DNA from: an uncultured Bacillota bacterium
Lineage (GTDB): Bacteria; Bacillota; Dehalobacteriia; UBA7702
Assembly: GCA_934702375.1 (NCBI GenBank)
Contig: CAKUYE010000024.1
Location: 1 to 27,364, forward strand
Direction of reading: 5' to 3'
DNA: 27,364 nt
A program made the translations under genes and the position numbers. The notes beneath the pieces were generated by a model, which worked only from the letters and a program-made list of their open reading frames with translations, did no database searches and was not told the origin of the DNA. This document shows, piece after piece, positions 18,001-24,101 of this stretch (position 1 is the first letter of the stretch; every line of letters begins with the position of its first letter).

Positions 18001-18766
18001 CGGCACCAATTGTGAATACGACAGTGCCGATGCTTTTACCCTTGCCGGTGCTGAAAGTAACATCGTTGTGGTGCGGAATCAGACCCCTGATGAGTTGGCT
18101 GCTTCTGTTTGCGAATTGACAAAGGCTCTCAAGGAAAGTCAGATTTTGATGCTTCCCGGTGGCTTCAGCGCCGGGGATGAACCGGAAGGCTCTGCCAAAT
18201 TTATTGCAGCAATCTTCCGTGATCCTGCTTTGAAAGAAGCTGTGGCAGCGCACCTTGACCGGAAAAATCTGATTTTAGGGATTTGCAACGGATTCCAGGC
18301 TCTTGTAAAGCTGGGGCTGTTGCCTTACGGGGAAATTCGTGATCTCAGTGATGAAGACCCCACCCTGACTTTTAATCGTATTGGCCGCCATATTTCCACC
18401 ATGGCTCGGACGAAGCTGATTTCTAAGCTTTCTCCCTGGTACAGTGAAGCGGAGTTGGGAAAAATTTACACCGTTCCCATCTCTCACGGTGAAGGCCGTT
18501 TTGTGGCTCCCATGGGTGTTCTGGGGAATATGATTGCCAAAGGGCAAATCGCCACCCAGTATGTCAATGCCGCAGGCAAAACAACGATGATCGCACCGGA
18601 TAATCCCAACGGTTCCGTTATGGCTATTGAAGGGATCACCGATGAAACCGGTTTGATCCTTGGAAAAATGGGCCACTCTGAACGCTATCGGAAAGGTCTG
18701 TATAAAAATATCCCCGGAGATTTTGACCAAAAGATTTTCCTCTCCGGCGTGAAATACTTTGACTAA
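15020..18766 (+). CDS. purL: Phosphoribosylformylglycinamidine synthase, single-chain
   Basis: A 1248-residue enzyme converting FGAR to FGAM with glutamine and ATP. It is the long single-chain form, as opposed to the PurS-PurQ-PurL(small) complex of Bacillus. The N-terminal PurS-like domain is followed by two PurM-like halves, with the DTYWSDHCRHTTF and FKNETHNHPTEIEPFGGAAT blocks. A C-terminal glutaminase has the nucleophile Cys1089 in GICNGFQ, and His1219 and Glu1221 in MGHSERY complete the triad. AGGAGG lies before the ATG at 15020. It is last in the operon, separated from the other pur genes by pcrA-ligA, and is followed by a strong terminator. The somewhat short length fits the clostridial single-chain subfamily. 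Confidence 0.95.
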   Translation: MGEIKRIIVEKKDGFNVEAEQVKTDLVNTLGIHALESLRIFHIYDVEGLSEEELERGKTLVFSEPPADDCYEETIPLYEGEQAFGFMYLPGQYDQRADSASQCLEIITGHRVDALRCCRVWALGGEELTAADIEKIKAYAINPVDSTEIPLEKPASIRTDAPEPAPVPEIEGFLTMDDEAFRHLYESLSLAMSEEDFFFTREYFRKENRVPTMTEIKVLDTYWSDHCRHTTFMTIIDSVRFQPGFFTDPVKAAWQKYLDTRVEVYGEKEKPACLMDIATIAMKEMRKNGQLNDLDESEEINACTIKIKVDHDGEDEDWLFLFKNETHNHPTEIEPFGGAATCLGGAIRDPLSGRAYVYQAMRVSGAADPRTPVEKTLPGKLPQRKICKEAAHGYSSYGNQIGLATGKVAEIYDDAFVAKRMEVGAVVGAVPEDHVRREAPEKGDIVLLLGGRTGRDGIGGATGSSKEHTEESITQSGAEVQKGNPPTERKLQRLFRDGEVTRMIKRCNDFGAGGVSVAVGELTDSLFIDLDKVPLKYSGLDGTEVAVSESQERMAVVIEAHNEDKFRAKAAKENLECTRIAEVTDSGRLEMVFRGQKVVDLSREFLNSGGVRQHIDIEVLPPEPQSPISALGKLRNRGSLSESLIAMALDPNIGSSKGLGEMFDSTIGAASVLMPFGGRNQLTPTEGMAAHLPVKEGKTKTTSLMTYGFDPIIAHWSPFHGGLYAVLDSVTRLVAMGGDYRTARLTLQEYFEKLKKDPRRWGKPLSALLGAFTAEEALGLPGIGGKDSMSGSFKDIHVPPCLLSFAVDITEDSKVLSPEFKGAGHRLVLIQSKRDENLIPNFQRQKEIFEKVMELNEKGQVLSAVSLKAGGIGEALIHCTLGNAVGVELNEMDLDEILAPKYGSILLEVTEDTDLTDLLLIPVGKTIEERVIRYKNEELSLMDLVEAYLTTMNSIYPPFLPGDGDSTICPTWDKQIHVHSDGKVKPKVLIPVFPGTNCEYDSADAFTLAGAESNIVVVRNQTPDELAASVCELTKALKESQILMLPGGFSAGDEPEGSAKFIAAIFRDPALKEAVAAHLDRKNLILGICNGFQALVKLGLLPYGEIRDLSDEDPTLTFNRIGRHISTMARTKLISKLSPWYSEAELGKIYTVPISHGEGRFVAPMGVLGNMIAKGQIATQYVNAAGKTTMIAPDNPNGSVMAIEGITDETGLILGKMGHSERYRKGLYKNIPGDFDQKIFLSGVKYFD

Positions 18767-18773
18767 AGAAAAT

Positions 18774-18811
18774 AAAACCAGGAACAGACGAAAATCTGTT
18801 CCTGGTTTTTT
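18774..18811 (+). terminator. Bidirectional intrinsic terminator between purL and the symporter gene
   Basis: AAAACCAGGAACAGA (18774-18788) pairs with TCTGTTCCTGGTTTT (18795-18809) around a 6-base loop, a perfect 15-bp stem followed by a T run. Read from the other strand it also has a T-rich tail, so it probably ends both the pur operon and the convergent symporter transcript. Confidence 0.93.
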
Positions 18812-18819
18812 ATAAGAAA

Positions 18820-18865
18820 ATGTAGAGATCAATTTTCTTTTAATGTAGAGATCAATTTTCTTTTA
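18820..18865. repeat. 23-bp perfect tandem duplication at the symporter 3' end
   Basis: Two identical 23-bp units (18820-18842 and 18843-18865) lie head to tail. The right-hand copy contains the last codons and TGA stop of the symporter gene; the other lies just beyond the stop. The unit length is not a multiple of three and does not change the protein. It looks like a recent slippage or replication duplication. Confidence 0.9.
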
Positions 18866-20393
18866 AGGATGTTTTTACTTTTACGGTTACTGTTTCTTCA
18901 TAGGCTGAGAAAGCATTGTCCACAACTTCTTTCTTCGGTGCTTTGGTGGTCAAACTGATGATCGGAACGGCGATTAAGCCGACGATCATGGCGAAGGCGC
19001 CGCAGTTGATGGGGGATTGAAGGACTGTGGGAAAGGCGCTGCGGAAGAAGAGATTTAAGGTCATAATAACTGCGCCGAAGATAAAGCAGAACCAAACCGA
19101 AGCTTTGGAGGTGCGCTTCATGTATAGACCGAAGAGGAAGGGAGCAAGAAATGCTCCGGCCAAAGCCCCCCAGGAGATCCCCATGAGCTGAGCAATAAAG
19201 GTGATATTGGATTTGTACTGGACGATGGCGATTACAACGGAGATGCCGATAAAGACGATGATCAGACCGCGCATGGTGAGAAGCTTTGTTTTTTCTTCCG
19301 CCTTTTTCAGCAGATTGTTGCTTAAAAAGTCCAAAGTCAACGTGGAGCTGGAGGTTAATACCAGAGAGGAAAGGGTTGACATGGAGGCGGAAAGTACCAA
19401 AACGATTACAACGGCAATGATGAGTGTCGGCAGGTTTTCCAGCATCGTAGGAATCAAAGCGTCAAAACCCGTTTGGGCAACGATCTCCGGTGTAGAGAAG
19501 AGACGGCCGAAGCCGCCGAGGAAGTAACAGCCGCCGGCAACAACGCAGGCAAATACGGTAGAAATGATAGTGCCTTTGGCAATGGCCTGCTCGCTTTTGA
19601 TGGCATAGAACTTTTGTACCATCTGAGGCAATCCCCAAGTGCCCAAGGAGGTTAGGATTACAACACAGAGGAGACCGAAGGGATCCGGACCAAAGAAGGA
19701 GGCAAAGGCTCCGACCTGGCTTGTGGTTTCGGGATCCGTAACATTGGCCAGTTCGTTGATGGCATTCATGAAACCGCCCTGACCGTGTAAAACGGCGGCA
19801 ATGACGGCAACGATACCGAAAAGCATAATGATGCCTTGAATAAAGTCATTCATCGCCGTTGCCATGTAGCCCCCGGCAATGACGTAGATTCCTGTCAGAA
19901 CGGCCATGACGATTACACAGATGGTGTAGTCGATGCCGAAGGCCATTTCAAAAAGGCGGGAAAGGCCATTGTATAAAGAAGCCGTGTAGGGAATCAGGAA
20001 AATAAAGATCAAAGCGGAAGCAACGATGCGGAGGTTCTGACTGTCAAAGCGCTTCCCAAAGAAATCCGGCATGGTAGCACTGGCTAAATGTTGCGTCATG
20101 ACTCTGGTGCGTCGTCCCAGAACGACCCAGGCCAACAAAGAGCCGAGAAGAGCATTCCCAATACCGATCCAGGTGGCGGCAATGCCGAATTTCCAGCCAA
20201 ACTGCCCGGCATAACCCACAAAGATTACAGCGGAGAAGTAGGATGTACCATAGGCAAATGCGGTGAGCCAGGGGCCGACGCTGCGGCCGCCAAGTACAAA
20301 GCCGTTTACATCGGTGGCGTGTTTTCTGCAATAAAGGCCGACACCGATCATAACGATAAAAAAGGTCAGTAGAATGATGATTTTGATTGCCAT
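18852..20393 (-). CDS. Sodium/solute symporter (SSS family), candidate tyrosine or aromatic amino acid importer
   Basis: A 513-residue membrane protein of the solute:sodium symporter family (LeuT-fold, relatives PutP and PanF) with about 13 predicted helices. The first helix region contains GTSYFSAVIFVGYAG. The sodium-site helix 8 equivalent reads SASMSTLSSLVLTSSS. SGR-like DVNGFVLGGRSVGPW lies near the N-terminus. The ATG at 20393 is preferred because AAGGAA precedes it; the in-frame TTG at 20420 sits against the terminator T run. Expression is controlled by a T-box leader with a tyrosine-type specifier, so the most economical guess for the substrate is tyrosine or a related aromatic compound. 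That is inference; the protein sequence alone does not show the substrate. It ends in a tandem repeat facing purL. Confidence 0.85.
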   Translation of the reverse strand: MAIKIIILLTFFIVMIGVGLYCRKHATDVNGFVLGGRSVGPWLTAFAYGTSYFSAVIFVGYAGQFGWKFGIAATWIGIGNALLGSLLAWVVLGRRTRVMTQHLASATMPDFFGKRFDSQNLRIVASALIFIFLIPYTASLYNGLSRLFEMAFGIDYTICVIVMAVLTGIYVIAGGYMATAMNDFIQGIIMLFGIVAVIAAVLHGQGGFMNAINELANVTDPETTSQVGAFASFFGPDPFGLLCVVILTSLGTWGLPQMVQKFYAIKSEQAIAKGTIISTVFACVVAGGCYFLGGFGRLFSTPEIVAQTGFDALIPTMLENLPTLIIAVVIVLVLSASMSTLSSLVLTSSSTLTLDFLSNNLLKKAEEKTKLLTMRGLIIVFIGISVVIAIVQYKSNITFIAQLMGISWGALAGAFLAPFLFGLYMKRTSKASVWFCFIFGAVIMTLNLFFRSAFPTVLQSPINCGAFAMIVGLIAVPIISLTTKAPKKEVVDNAFSAYEETVTVKVKTSLKEN

Positions 20394-20420
20394 AATGACG
20401 TTCCTTCTTTCCGAGGACAA

Positions 20421-20458
20421 TAAAAAATCCGTCCTCTAAATTTTTTTAGAGGACGGAT
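20421..20458 (-). terminator. T-box regulatory terminator
   Basis: ATCCGTCCTCTAAA and TTTAGAGGACGGAT (20445-20458 and 20427-20440 on the minus strand) form a 14-bp stem with an AAAA loop and a T6 run. The 5' arm lies just after the T-box core, so antiterminator and terminator are mutually exclusive. It may also stop transcripts arriving from the ACT gene upstream. Confidence 0.93.
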
Positions 20459-20708
20459 GAATGATCCGCGGTACCACCTCATATTATCGCTACTTCACAG
20501 CAACGATCCCTTATCAAGTACGACGTTTTCACGCTTATACTCTATCACTATAACGGGTGAACCCGTTGCAGCCTACTCGTTTCCTTTCGGTGCACAGCTC
20601 TGGGAATGTATTCAGCATCATCTTCCTTTATTGCCTTGCACCAACCGGCAACTCTCTGAAAATTCCAATGTGCTTACTTTTTTCCCGTCAAAGCCTTTCT
20701 GTTTTATG
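20421..20708 (-). promoter_or_regulatory. T-box riboswitch leader with a tyrosine (TAC) specifier
   Basis: The minus strand carries the T-box core AGGTGGTACCGCGG (20466-20479), which pairs with the tRNA acceptor end. Further upstream is a Stem I: GGGAA (20682-20686) pairs with TTCCC (20602-20606), AGTA (20675-20678) forms the 5' side of the specifier loop, and CAGAGAG plus GGTTGGTG resemble the AG bulge and distal loop. The 3' side of the specifier loop reads TGAA-TAC-A (20607-20614), the usual layout, which puts TAC (20608-20610) as the codon, i.e. tRNA-Tyr. AACGGGTTCACCCGTT forms Stem III. The leader ends in a terminator before the symporter gene. Uncharged tRNA-Tyr should stabilise the antiterminator and turn the transporter on. 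Confidence 0.92.
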
Positions 20709-20714
20709 GGTGTT

Positions 20715-20743
20715 ATTTTACCATCATAGAAACGTTATGTCAA
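20715..20743 (-). promoter_or_regulatory. Promoter of the T-box/symporter transcript
   Basis: Minus-strand TTGACA (20738-20743), a 17-bp spacer and TAAAAT (20715-20720), with a TG one base before the -10, form a near-ideal sigma-A promoter. Transcription should begin near 20708, giving a leader of about 315 bases. Confidence 0.88.
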
Positions 20744-20770
20744 TATGAATATTTTATGATTGAAATGGAT

Positions 20771-21199
20771 TTATAGGTCAAAAATTTCATCACCGTAGAT
20801 GGGAATATCGGATTTCAGCAGGATCTGTTCAGTAAATTCGATATCGGCGGTATTCAGAATCACGCAGGCTTTTTGCTCGGAATTGCTGATGAAAGCATAA
20901 ATATATTCCAGACTGATGCCGTTTTGCGTAAGAATTTTTGTGACTTTTGTCAAACCGCCGGGAAGGTCGGTAAGCCCCACGGCCAAGACTCTGCAAACGG
21001 ATACGAGGAAACCTTCGCGTTCCAGCAGTTCCTTGCATTCATCGGGTTGATTGACGATGAAACGAAGAATCCCGAAATTGGGAGTATCGGACATATTGAC
21101 AGCGAAGATATTGATTTTTTTTTCTGCCAAAAAGGAAATCACTTCAAAAATTGCGCCGGCCCTGTTATCGACCAAAACTGAGATCTGCTTCATATACAT
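20771..21199 (-). CDS. Tandem ACT-domain protein
   Basis: A 142-residue protein made of two ACT domains and nothing else. The first covers about residues 3-66 (QISVLVDNRAGAIFEVISFL) and the second about 70-140 (VLAVGLTDLPGGLTKVTKIL). ACT domains usually bind amino acids at dimer interfaces. Stand-alone double-ACT proteins are commonly found next to phenylacetate-CoA ligases in anaerobes, where the function is not established; sensing of aromatic amino acids or of pathway flux is a reasonable inference. GGAGGA lies nine bases before the ATG at 21199, which I prefer over the second ATG two codons on. It follows paaK by 15 bp, and only about 30 bp separate its stop from the T-box promoter. Confidence 0.87.
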   Translation of the reverse strand: MYMKQISVLVDNRAGAIFEVISFLAEKKINIFAVNMSDTPNFGILRFIVNQPDECKELLEREGFLVSVCRVLAVGLTDLPGGLTKVTKILTQNGISLEYIYAFISNSEQKACVILNTADIEFTEQILLKSDIPIYGDEIFDL

Positions 21200-21214
21200 A
21201 AAAGAAATTCCTCC

Positions 21215-22528
21215 TTAATTGTTGCCTTCGTTTCTGAGGTCTACGATGCGTTTTGCTTTGCCTTCAAACCGTTTGATGGTTCTGGGGGGTACCAGTGTAA
21301 CCTTGCAATCCAAGCCAAGTACGGTTTTTAATGCTGCCCGGATCTTGTGCTGCAAAGCATCAAGCTCACTGTAGCGTTCCAGCAGAGATGCATCGACCAG
21401 TTCCACCTGGACTTCCAGGGTATCCATGAAGTTCTTTTTCCGTAAGATAAGCTGATAATGAGGGCCGATATGAGGCATGGTGAAAAGAACGCTTTCGATT
21501 TGCGAGGGGAAAACATTGACGCCTTTGATGATCATCATATCGTCGGTGCGTCCCATGACCTTTGTCATTCTTGCCGTTGTACGGCCGCAGGGGCAGGGAT
21601 CATAGGTAATCCGGGCAAGGTCCTTGGTTCTGTAGCGGAAGATAGGGAATGCTTCCTTAAAGAGGGGGGTGATTACCAGTTCTCCGGTTTCGCCCTGGGG
21701 CAGGACTTCGCAGGTATCGGGATCGATTACTTCGCAGAGGTAGTAATCTTCGTTAATATGGAGGCCGTTTCTTTCGAGACATTCCCCGGATACGCCGGGG
21801 CCGCCGATTTCCGTTAGGCCATAATTATCGGTAACGATGATGCCGATATTCTTTTCGATCTGATCCCGCATTTCCGGGGTGCAGATTTCCGAGCCGAATA
21901 ATCCCACCCGGAGTTTTAATTTGTCGGAAATGCCGTGATCTTTTGCCAATTCGCTGAGGTATACACCGTAGGAGGGAGTTGCAATCAGAACCGTAGAGCC
22001 AAAGTCCTCCATGATCATCAGCTGCTTTTCACTGTTGCCGCTGGACATGGGGATTACCATGCAGCCGACCTTTTGCAAGCCGTAATGAAGACCGAAAGCG
22101 CCGGTAAACAATCCGTAGCCAAAAGAAATTTGTGCAATATCTTTGGCGGTAACACCACTGGCCGTGATGATACGGGCCATACATTCGCTCCAGACTTCCA
22201 TGTCGTTTCTGGTGTAAGCGCCGACAACGGGTTTTCCTGTAGTCCCGGAGGAAGCATGTACTTCAATGATGTCCTCGATGGGAGAAGCAAAGAGATTGAA
22301 GGGGTAGTTATCGCGAAGATCGGCTTTGGTCATCAATGGCAGCCGGGAGATATCGCTGAGTTTTTGAATATGCTTAGGCTGTACACCGGCCTTGTCCATG
22401 CATTGTTTGTAGTAGGGGACATGGTCGTAACAGCGGTTGATGGTCCATTTTAATTTTTCCAGCTGCAAGGCTTCGATATCCTTGCGTTTCATTGTTTCTT
22501 TTTCTTTATTAAAAAATGTCGTATCCAA
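21215..22528 (-). CDS. paaK: Phenylacetate-CoA ligase (AMP-forming arylacetate-CoA ligase)
   Basis: A 437-residue adenylate-forming enzyme that activates phenylacetate, or a related arylacetate such as indole- or 4-hydroxyphenylacetate, to its CoA thioester. The phosphate loop SSGTTGKP is at residues 93-100, FGYGLFTGAFGLHYG follows, DNYGLTEIGG is at 234-243, and the hinge and catalytic C-terminal region with RTDDMMIIKGVNVFP starts at 327. A CPCGR motif precedes the hinge, as is usual in PaaK. I place the start at the TTG at 22528, eight bases after GGAGG, because the protein then begins like other PaaK proteins (FNKEKETM); an ATG start at 22648 would lie inside the upstream gene. It sits 20 bp after the aldo-keto reductase. 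The usual partner, indolepyruvate ferredoxin oxidoreductase, is not in the window. Confidence 0.9.
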   Translation of the reverse strand: MDTTFFNKEKETMKRKDIEALQLEKLKWTINRCYDHVPYYKQCMDKAGVQPKHIQKLSDISRLPLMTKADLRDNYPFNLFASPIEDIIEVHASSGTTGKPVVGAYTRNDMEVWSECMARIITASGVTAKDIAQISFGYGLFTGAFGLHYGLQKVGCMVIPMSSGNSEKQLMIMEDFGSTVLIATPSYGVYLSELAKDHGISDKLKLRVGLFGSEICTPEMRDQIEKNIGIIVTDNYGLTEIGGPGVSGECLERNGLHINEDYYLCEVIDPDTCEVLPQGETGELVITPLFKEAFPIFRYRTKDLARITYDPCPCGRTTARMTKVMGRTDDMMIIKGVNVFPSQIESVLFTMPHIGPHYQLILRKKNFMDTLEVQVELVDASLLERYSELDALQHKIRAALKTVLGLDCKVTLVPPRTIKRFEGKAKRIVDLRNEGNN

Positions 22529-22548
22529 TGTTGATTCCTCCGGGAACA

Positions 22549-23682
22549 TTAACTTTTTCTGTAGGCTTCGTTGATCATTTCGCCTGTTTCTGCCAGCAAA
22601 GCGGGGATATCCAAACCCTGAGGGCATTTTTCCACGCATTTTTCGCAATTGGTGCAGTTATCTTCATGGGCAGAGGCTTTGATTTTTTCGTATTCTTCCA
22701 CATAGGCCCAAACGGTGCCGCCGATGCGGTAATGATTGTTGATCTCAAATAACGAGGCGATATCCACACCGTGAGGGCAGCCGTCGCAGTAACGGCAACC
22801 GGTACAGGGGATCATTTTGTTCTTTTTGAAAATATTGATGGCGGTTTCCAGATCTTTGGCTTCGCTTTCGCTTAAGGGTGCGTAATTTGCCATGGTGGCA
22901 ATATTTTCTTTCAGCTGGGTGAGGTTGGACATCCCGCTTAAAACTGTCATCACATTTGGCAGTTGGGCTGCATAGCGCAGGTTTAAAGATGCCGGTGTTT
23001 CCTTAGGATGGGTGGCTTTTAGATGCGCCACAGCTTCCGGAGAGAGATTTGCCAAGGCGCCGCCGCGAAGAGGTTCCATGATGATGATCGGCAGTCCCTT
23101 TTTGGTAATAATCTCATATTGGGTCTTTGCATCTTGAAGCTCCCAGTCAATGGCATTGAGCTGAATTTGGGCAAATTCCCAAGGATAATCTTCGATAATG
23201 CCTCTTAAAACGTCGGCGGTATCGTGAAAGGAAAAACCGAGATGTTTGATCAGGCCTTCCTCTTTCTTTTTCATTAAATATTCCACTGCTTTATATTTTT
23301 TAAAATAGGGATAATAGGAGTCATTCAGATTATGGCAGAGATAAAAATCAAAATAATTTGTTTTACATTTTTGCAGCTGTTCTTCAAAAATCCGGGCAAT
23401 CCCTGCTTCATCCTTTGCCATCCAGGCCGGCATTTTTGATGCCAGATAATAGCTTTCTCTGGGATAGCGGGAGAGCATTTCTCCGGTGACAGCTTCGGAC
23501 ATACCGTTGTGGTACATATAGGCTGTATCGAAATAATTTACACCGTTTTCAATGGCGTAATCGAACATTGCTGCGGTTTGCTCCTTGTCGATTTGATCCG
23601 CTTTTCCGTTCAGGACAGGCAAACGCATGGTGCCTAAGCCCAGAAGAGAAATGGATCTGTCAAAATTCTTTCTTTTTTCCAT
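22549..23682 (-). CDS. Aldo-keto reductase with C-terminal double 4Fe-4S ferredoxin domain
   Basis: A 377-residue protein with an N-terminal TIM-barrel aldo-keto reductase domain and a ferredoxin-like tail. The catalytic tetrad is visible as Asp52 (FDTA), Tyr57, Lys83 (ASK) and His117 (CHN). The tail has two four-cysteine clusters: Cys293/296/299/302 and Cys343/346/349/353, each followed by proline, typical of 4Fe-4S binding. This architecture is common in anaerobic Firmicutes, where the electron donor or acceptor is thought to be linked to the clusters; the physiological substrate is unknown. The ATG at 23682 follows AAGGGGT. It is the first gene of the minus-strand set with paaK and the ACT protein, so a role in reducing an aromatic keto compound is possible but unproven. 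Confidence 0.88.
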   Translation of the reverse strand: MEKRKNFDRSISLLGLGTMRLPVLNGKADQIDKEQTAAMFDYAIENGVNYFDTAYMYHNGMSEAVTGEMLSRYPRESYYLASKMPAWMAKDEAGIARIFEEQLQKCKTNYFDFYLCHNLNDSYYPYFKKYKAVEYLMKKKEEGLIKHLGFSFHDTADVLRGIIEDYPWEFAQIQLNAIDWELQDAKTQYEIITKKGLPIIIMEPLRGGALANLSPEAVAHLKATHPKETPASLNLRYAAQLPNVMTVLSGMSNLTQLKENIATMANYAPLSESEAKDLETAINIFKKNKMIPCTGCRYCDGCPHGVDIASLFEINNHYRIGGTVWAYVEEYEKIKASAHEDNCTNCEKCVEKCPQGLDIPALLAETGEMINEAYRKS

Positions 23683-23713
23683 TTTAAATTACCCCTTATA
23701 AAATAGTGAAATG

Positions 23714-23733
23714 ATGATACTATAATATATCAT
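23714..23733. other. Short inverted repeat in the divergent intergenic region
   Basis: ATGATA (23714-23719) and TATCAT (23728-23733) flank 8 bp in the AT-rich spacer between the aldo-keto reductase and the beta-grasp protein gene. It may be a binding site for a regulator of the minus-strand genes, but such symmetry arises easily in AT-rich DNA. Confidence 0.3.
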
Positions 23734-23766
23734 ATCATAGTTTAAAAAATTTTGGTAGTATAATTC

Positions 23767-23795
23767 TTGTTTCAATTCGCAAAATCTGTTATACT
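23767..23795 (+). promoter_or_regulatory. Promoter of the beta-grasp protein/transketolase operon
   Basis: TTGTTT (23767-23772), a 17-bp spacer and TATACT (23790-23795) with TG one base before it give a plausible extended -10 promoter, 26 bp before the ATG at 23821. The ribosome binding site AGGAGGG (23807-23813) lies between. Confidence 0.65.
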
Positions 23796-23820
23796 GTAGT
23801 GAGAAAAGGAGGGCATTTTT

Positions 23821-24069
23821 ATGGATGATGTCAGAATTATAGAAGGTGCTGTCACATTGGAATTGCATGGCTTTCTTACCTCTTTAAAAATCAGCTTGCC
23901 GGAAGAAGAAGATATCGAAGGCGGCGACTATGATCTGGGTAAGACCCTTTTTGAAGCCGGGATTCACACCGCAGCGGTGGAAAAGGCAATCGTAAACGGC
24001 AGTCTTGTCCATATGCGCCATAAAATCAAGCCCGGTGATTATATCGTTTTATTCCCCATGGATATTTGA
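23821..24069 (+). CDS. Small ubiquitin-like beta-grasp protein (MoaD/ThiS-like)
   Basis: An 82-residue acidic protein. Its second half, with KAIVNGSLVHMRHKIKPGD and IVLFPM, reads like the end of ThiS/MoaD and the ubiquitin domain found on Mut7-C proteins, where VNG, a later K-x-GD and a hydrophobic LFP strand are conserved. The C-terminal Gly-Gly that carries sulphur in ThiS and MoaD is missing; the chain ends MDI. It therefore cannot be a standard sulphur carrier unless processed. A strong AGGAGGG site and its own promoter precede it. The transketolase genes follow after 32 bp, probably in the same transcript. The function is unknown and the fold assignment is moderate. Confidence 0.65.
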   Translation: MDDVRIIEGAVTLELHGFLTSLKISLPEEEDIEGGDYDLGKTLFEAGIHTAAVEKAIVNGSLVHMRHKIKPGDYIVLFPMDI

Positions 24070-24101
24070 AAGAGAAGTTTTAAGTAGGAGTGAATCAGAA
24101 A

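Noticed and set aside
20394..20420. Upstream TTG start adding nine residues to the symporter
   Set aside because: It lies against the T-box terminator without a ribosome binding site, whereas the ATG at 20393 has AAGGAA in front of it.
20457..20729. Plus-strand open frame of 90 codons in the 350-bp gap before the ACT gene
   Set aside because: The stretch is the T-box leader and its promoter read from the opposite strand; structure on the minus strand explains it.
22529..22648. Upstream ATG start for paaK giving 477 residues
   Set aside because: It lies within the aldo-keto reductase gene, lacks a ribosome binding site and adds 40 residues not typical of PaaK.
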